Assembly: GCA_964648365.1 (NCBI GenBank)
Contig: CAZYLK010000216.1
Span: 1 to 9,211, forward strand
Source: SURF-32 sp964648365
GTDB lineage: Bacteria > Planctomycetota > Phycisphaerae > UBA1845
Reading direction: 5' to 3'
Length of the DNA stretch: 9,211 bases
A program made the position numbers and the translations under genes. Below, piece after piece: positions 6,021-9,211 of this stretch. The first letter of the stretch is position 1. Every line of letters begins with the position of its first letter. The notes beneath the pieces are model-generated. The model made no database searches. It was given only the letters and a program-made list of their open reading frames with translations, and was not told the DNA's origin.

Positions 6021-6842
6021 ATGAACCACACGCTCAGCATCGGCACGTCCGGCTGGTCCTACAAGGACTGGGCGGGAACGTTCTACCCCGCGGGCATCAG
6101 ACCGATCGACTACCTGGCGCTCTACGCCGAGCGCTTCGGCTGCGTCGAGGTCGACTCGACCTACTACGCCATCCCCGCCCCCCGGACGGTGCAGGGCTGG
6201 GCCGACCGCACGCCCGAAGCGTTCCGGTTCGCCCTCAAAGCGCCCGGAGCGATCACGCACGAAAAGATGCTGGCCGACTGCGACAGCGAGCGCGACCGAT
6301 TCCTGGACGCGGTCACCCGGCTGGGCGACAAGCTGTGGCTCGTGCTCCTTCAGTTCGGCTACTTCAACAAGAAGGCATTCGGCTCGGCCGGCGAATTCTT
6401 CGAGCGACTCGACTCCTTTCTACACGGCTGGCCGCGGCAGGTTTCCGTCGCGGTTGAGATTCGCAACCGAACCTGGCTGGGCGAAGAGTTCTTCGGCCTG
6501 TTGAAGTCTCACCAGGCGGCAGCCGCAATCGCAGAACACGTTCACATGCCGCGGCCGGAAACGGTCCTGGCGCAGTATGACGTGCTGACCGGGCCGGTGT
6601 TATACACGCGGCTGATCGGCGATCGCTACGGCATCGAGAAGATCACCAAGACTTGGGACCGCGTCGTCGTGGACCGCTCCGAGCGCATGGCGGCGATCGC
6701 GGGTGCGCTGGCGGCGATGCTGCCGAAGATCGACGTCGTCGTCTTCGTCAACAACCACTTCGCGGGTCACGGGCCGGCCAGTTGCGCCGCCTTTCTGGAG
6801 GCGATGGCTGCGGCGAGCCCGGACGGGGCCGCAAGGTCATGA
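6021..6842 (+). CDS. DUF72 (YecE-family) protein
   Basis: This 273-residue protein covers the whole DUF72/YecE family, whose members have a TIM-barrel-like fold and no firmly assigned reaction. Typical family landmarks are visible in order: GTSGWSYKDWAGTFYP (8-23), VEVDSTYYAIP (42-52), KAPGAITH (73-80), LQFGYFN (110-116), VEIRNRTW (145-152), YTRLIGDR (195-202) and VNNHFAGHGP (243-252). I chose the ATG at 6021 because the family sequence starts a few residues later; the open frame extends upstream to 5874, but that part looks non-coding. The ribosome binding site is weak: only G-rich sequence lies upstream. It is divergent from the exporter cluster, so a functional link is not implied. The length is normal and no truncation is visible. 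Confidence 0.93.
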   Translation: MNHTLSIGTSGWSYKDWAGTFYPAGIRPIDYLALYAERFGCVEVDSTYYAIPAPRTVQGWADRTPEAFRFALKAPGAITHEKMLADCDSERDRFLDAVTRLGDKLWLVLLQFGYFNKKAFGSAGEFFERLDSFLHGWPRQVSVAVEIRNRTWLGEEFFGLLKSHQAAAAIAEHVHMPRPETVLAQYDVLTGPVLYTRLIGDRYGIEKITKTWDRVVVDRSERMAAIAGALAAMLPKIDVVVFVNNHFAGHGPASCAAFLEAMAAASPDGAARS

Positions 6843-6845
6843 CGG

Positions 6846-7007
6846 GTGGCACGGCTCCTGTGCCACTGCTCTTTGAGCAGTGGGCCGCGTGGCGGTCGAT
6901 GTCACCCCACCCGATCGACGCCTCGAGCGGGCACGCGCGGCCTGCACCGTGACGTGGCGAGGCCGCGGTTCACAGCCGCAGAAGCACTGCTCAAGAGCAG
7001 TGGCACC
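6846..7007. repeat. Inverted pair of near-identical stem-loops downstream of the DUF72 gene
   Basis: Just after the DUF72 stop, GTGGCAC (6846-6852) pairs with GTGCCAC (6860-6866). The overlapping CCACTGCTC (6863-6871) pairs with GAGCAGTGG (6875-6883). The two hairpins share CCAC, so only one can form at a time. About 100 bp on, CACTGCTCAAGAGCAGTGGC (6985-7004) is the reverse complement of the second hairpin with one base missing, and it continues into AC. Between them, GTCGAT (6895-6900) pairs with ATCGAC (6914-6919). This is a structured intergenic repeat, possibly REP- or MITE-like. No T-run follows, so a classical terminator is not supported. Confidence 0.6.
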
Positions 7008-7210
7008 AGGAAGGGTGTGACGGCACCGACACCTCACCACCAACCTCCGATCTTGGCTGACATGCGGCCGACAACGCGCTCCCGGCCGCACTCATTTCCG
7101 ACCGACTGTAAGAACCGACCTCCCCGGCACGGATAAAGAACGGAGCGGGACGGGGCCGGCGGCGTTGCCGCTCCGCCCCGACTCCAGTCTTCAAGTCTGG
7201 AGGTCACGTC
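7008..7210 (+). promoter_or_regulatory. Leader region of the cysteine-rich protein, with two hairpins
   Basis: This intergenic stretch ends in two strong structures. At 7151-7180, CGGGGC pairs with GCCCCG and an inner GCGGC pairs with GCCGC around a GTT loop. At 7182-7202, CTCCAG pairs with CTGGAG across a 9-nt loop, and its 3' arm covers most of the GGAGG ribosome binding site (7199-7203). No promoter with both elements near consensus was found between 7008 and 7150. Confidence 0.5.
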
Positions 7211-9094
7211 ATGAGAACTGCAAAGCAGTGCAGGATCACCACTGCGCGCGCGATCACGCTGATCGTCAGCGCGACGTGCGCGCACGCGCACGCATCCGCA
7301 TCGTTTGATGCCGACTGGAGGGGCGCCGTCGGACCGGGCGTCCTGACTGGCAGCCCGGCGGCTGCCGATGCCGCGCCGGCCGTCGATCCGGTCCCCGCGT
7401 ACGTGCAGGCCGGCCTTCCGATCGCCGGACCGCGGCCGATCAACCGGTTCGCGGAAGCCGTCGGGAGCCTCCTGGTCACGCCGCGCGACGATGGCCGCGC
7501 GGGCGTGCAGCGCGTGTACGTCAACGACATCGCCTACGGCATCCGCCACGGCCAGATCATCCTCGTCCGGCTCAGCGGCCTGATGGATGACGGGCGCGCG
7601 GTGGACGTCGACAACTCCGCGTGGCCCGACGTGGAATTCATCGACGGCCCCGCGGACTTCATCGGACGCCAGCTCTTGTGGGGATGCGGCGATGCCGACC
7701 GGGAACTGCTGGTCAGCGATGCGGCCTATCGCATCGATGAACTCGGCGAACTGCGCATCGAGCGGTTGCGCGGCGTTCTCGAAGATGGCGAGCAGATCTT
7801 CTACGAAGGCCCCGGCCCCGGCATGTCCGCCCGCGACTGCGACGTGCAGAACGTCAACGAGTGCGTCAGCGACCCGGACGAGCCGTGCGACTGGGGCTTC
7901 TGCCAGGGCATCATCGACTGCGGTTGCGTCGGCTCCGGCTCGTGCGTGATCCGCGTCAAGATCAAGTGCGTGAACAACTCGTGTTTTGACCCGAAAGTCT
8001 GCCGCTACAACCGCGATTCGGGCCTGTGCGATTGCGTCGGCACGGGCCTGGCCTGCGCGGCACTGCGGCAGGAGCCGACGCCCGGCGGCGTCGCGTGCTC
8101 GGCGGATGAAGGGATCACGGTCACCGAGAACGGTCACGCACGCATGTTCCTGCTCGAACAGCCGACTCGGATCGGCAACGTCAACTACGCCGTGGAGGCG
8201 TGCCGCGACGCGACCGGCGAGGGCCGGCCGTGCCAGGCCTATGTCAACATCTGGCACGCGCCGAATTTCCCCTCCCTGCAAGGTGCGCAGTTGCTCGACA
8301 GCCAGCAGGATCTGGTACCCGACGGCGCGCAGCTCGAGCGGCGCAGCGTCGAGATGAGCGGACCGATCGCTCCGCCGGGGCCGATGGTCGTAGAGGTCTA
8401 CAATCACAACGCCACCGGCTACTTCGGGTTCTGGCCCGGTTCGAACCCGTTCGGCCAGGAGTCGCCGAGCTTCCTGCGGGCGCCGGACTGCGGTATCGCC
8501 GGCCGATGGGTCGACCTGGCCCAGATCGGCTTCCCCAACGTGCATCAGATCCTGTGCTTCGAGGCGGTTCAGCCGGGCGAGCCGGAAGGCATCCCCTGCG
8601 AGGACGTCAAGAAGTTCAAGACCAAGTGCAACGCCCGCAAGGGCAAGCTCGTCGCCAAGGTCGTCATGACGGACACAAGCCACGACGGCGAGCAAGTCAG
8701 TGTTCGCTTCGGCGAAAGCGGTGAGGATCTGACCCTCAAGGGCAAGAAGGCGAAGTTCAAGGAAGCGGGCTGGATCGGCGAGTTCGAAGTCGAACTGGCC
8801 CAGCCCGAGGGCTGCTTCGAACCCAGGCCCGTGCAGTGCCTGTCGGCGGGTGTCAAGAAGTGGTGCCGTTTCGAGATCACCGGCGGAAACCCGACCCACA
8901 TTCCGAAGGCATGCGAACCGGAAGAGTGCCCGAACCGCACGGGCGAGACGCATTGCCCCGACAGCGGCAAGGAATGCACCGGCGACGGAGACTGCGACGC
9001 CGACCCCGGCACCGCCATCTACCTGCCGTGCACCGGCCACCCGAAGGAGCACTGCAAGTACTCGGCGAAGCGGGTGACGTGCAGTTGTTCATGA
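7211..9094 (+). CDS. Secreted cysteine-rich multidomain protein, hypothetical
   Basis: I do not recognise a named function for this 627-residue protein. The ATG at 7211 has GGAGG seven nt upstream. The N-terminus reads as a signal peptide (about 1-28, ending AHAHA). The visible order is: an alanine- and proline-rich linker, a folded region at about 75-200, a dense cysteine block at 210-296 (14 Cys), a beta-sandwich-like region at 300-455, a lysine-rich beta module at 463-540 starting KKFKTKCNARKGK, and a second cysteine block at 535-626 (12 Cys) ending CSCS. The predicted mature part has 33 cysteines, so many disulphides and an exported location are likely. The stretch around VVEVYNHNATGYFGFW and APDCGIAGRWVDLAQIGFPN resembles, from memory, modules in planctomycete secreted proteins. 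An alternative reading as a cell-surface or matrix protein fits equally well. No catalytic motif is evident. Confidence 0.85.
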   Translation: MRTAKQCRITTARAITLIVSATCAHAHASASFDADWRGAVGPGVLTGSPAAADAAPAVDPVPAYVQAGLPIAGPRPINRFAEAVGSLLVTPRDDGRAGVQRVYVNDIAYGIRHGQIILVRLSGLMDDGRAVDVDNSAWPDVEFIDGPADFIGRQLLWGCGDADRELLVSDAAYRIDELGELRIERLRGVLEDGEQIFYEGPGPGMSARDCDVQNVNECVSDPDEPCDWGFCQGIIDCGCVGSGSCVIRVKIKCVNNSCFDPKVCRYNRDSGLCDCVGTGLACAALRQEPTPGGVACSADEGITVTENGHARMFLLEQPTRIGNVNYAVEACRDATGEGRPCQAYVNIWHAPNFPSLQGAQLLDSQQDLVPDGAQLERRSVEMSGPIAPPGPMVVEVYNHNATGYFGFWPGSNPFGQESPSFLRAPDCGIAGRWVDLAQIGFPNVHQILCFEAVQPGEPEGIPCEDVKKFKTKCNARKGKLVAKVVMTDTSHDGEQVSVRFGESGEDLTLKGKKAKFKEAGWIGEFEVELAQPEGCFEPRPVQCLSAGVKKWCRFEITGGNPTHIPKACEPEECPNRTGETHCPDSGKECTGDGDCDADPGTAIYLPCTGHPKEHCKYSAKRVTCSCS

Positions 9095-9124
9095 GAACGA
9101 TTGCGGCCGCGCGCCCGCGATCCG

Positions 9125-9211
9125 TCAGGGCCGGATGCGTTCACAAGATCGCTCCTGCGACACTTCGTCGACCGCGACGATGGTGAGACCCATGCCGCGG
9201 CCGGGGCCGAG
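9125..9211 (-). CDS. Possible C-terminal end of a convergent gene, cut by right edge
   Basis: An open minus-strand frame enters from the right edge and ends with TGA at 9125-9127, giving 28 residues that include GRGMGLTIVAVDEVS. Most of its codons end in G or C, as in the real genes here, while the overlapping plus frame does not show this. The GxGxGLTIV segment resembles glycine-rich turns of histidine kinases, but the tail is too short for that family, so no function is assigned. It would converge with the cysteine-rich gene, leaving about 30 bp between the two stops. Confidence 0.3.
   Translation of the reverse strand, partial: LGPGRGMGLTIVAVDEVSQERSCERIRP

Noticed and set aside
4786..6024. 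Plus-strand frame opposite the large membrane protein (412 codons)
   Set aside because: It is an antisense shadow without domain signal, and it runs into the start of the DUF72 gene.
7034..9052. Long open minus-strand frame (672 codons) opposite the cysteine-rich gene
   Set aside because: The plus frame has a strong ribosome binding site, a signal peptide and patterned cysteines. The minus frame shows only Ala/Arg/Val/Asp-rich shadow sequence and runs into the intergenic hairpins.
9091..9186. Small plus-strand frame overlapping the cysteine-rich gene stop by ATGA
   Set aside because: Its 31 codons lack the third-position G/C bias of the real genes, the product is Arg/Ala-rich without a motif, and no ribosome binding site was seen.

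Overview
This is a GC-rich bacterial window with codons strongly biased to G or C at third positions. Three things suggest Planctomycetota, possibly Phycisphaerae-like: octamer repeat arrays of the GGAGTRAG type between genes, an intergenic stem-loop of a type I associate with planctomycete genomes, and a large secreted cysteine-rich mosaic protein. This placement rests on recalled genome style, not on a marker gene.

The left two thirds (189-5814) is a minus-strand cluster read from right to left. First comes a secreted/membrane protein of about 859 residues, with a signal peptide, a GATase-like/GldG-like domain, two transmembrane helices and a C-terminal beta-rich part. Next are an ABC ATPase with a TTG start and a double-length ABC-2 permease with two homologous halves. 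Together they look like an ABC-2 exporter plus an extracytoplasmic partner. Substrate and physiological role cannot be read from the sequence. A candidate sigma-70 promoter for the cluster lies at 5947-5975.

The ATPase and permease genes are each followed, 0-1 nt after the stop codon, by an array of the same design: GAAGGGAG, then GGAGTRAG-type octamers, then GGGAAG, 41 bp in total. In each spacer this array is followed by a non-repeat core and then an oppositely oriented array. The result is two paired inverted-array modules, 1-188 and 2021-2243, the first cut by the window edge. They could form long RNA or DNA hairpins and G-quadruplexes. This is the most unusual structure in the window.

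To the right, on the plus strand, is a DUF72/YecE-family protein (6021-6842). A hairpin-rich intergenic stretch follows, with an inverted pair of near-identical stem-loops (6846-7007). Then comes a 627-residue secreted cysteine-rich protein (7211-9094), whose leader holds a GC-rich hairpin and a hairpin covering the ribosome binding site. A possible convergent minus-strand gene end enters from the right edge (9125-9211).

No tRNA, rRNA, CRISPR array, transposase or integrase gene was seen.
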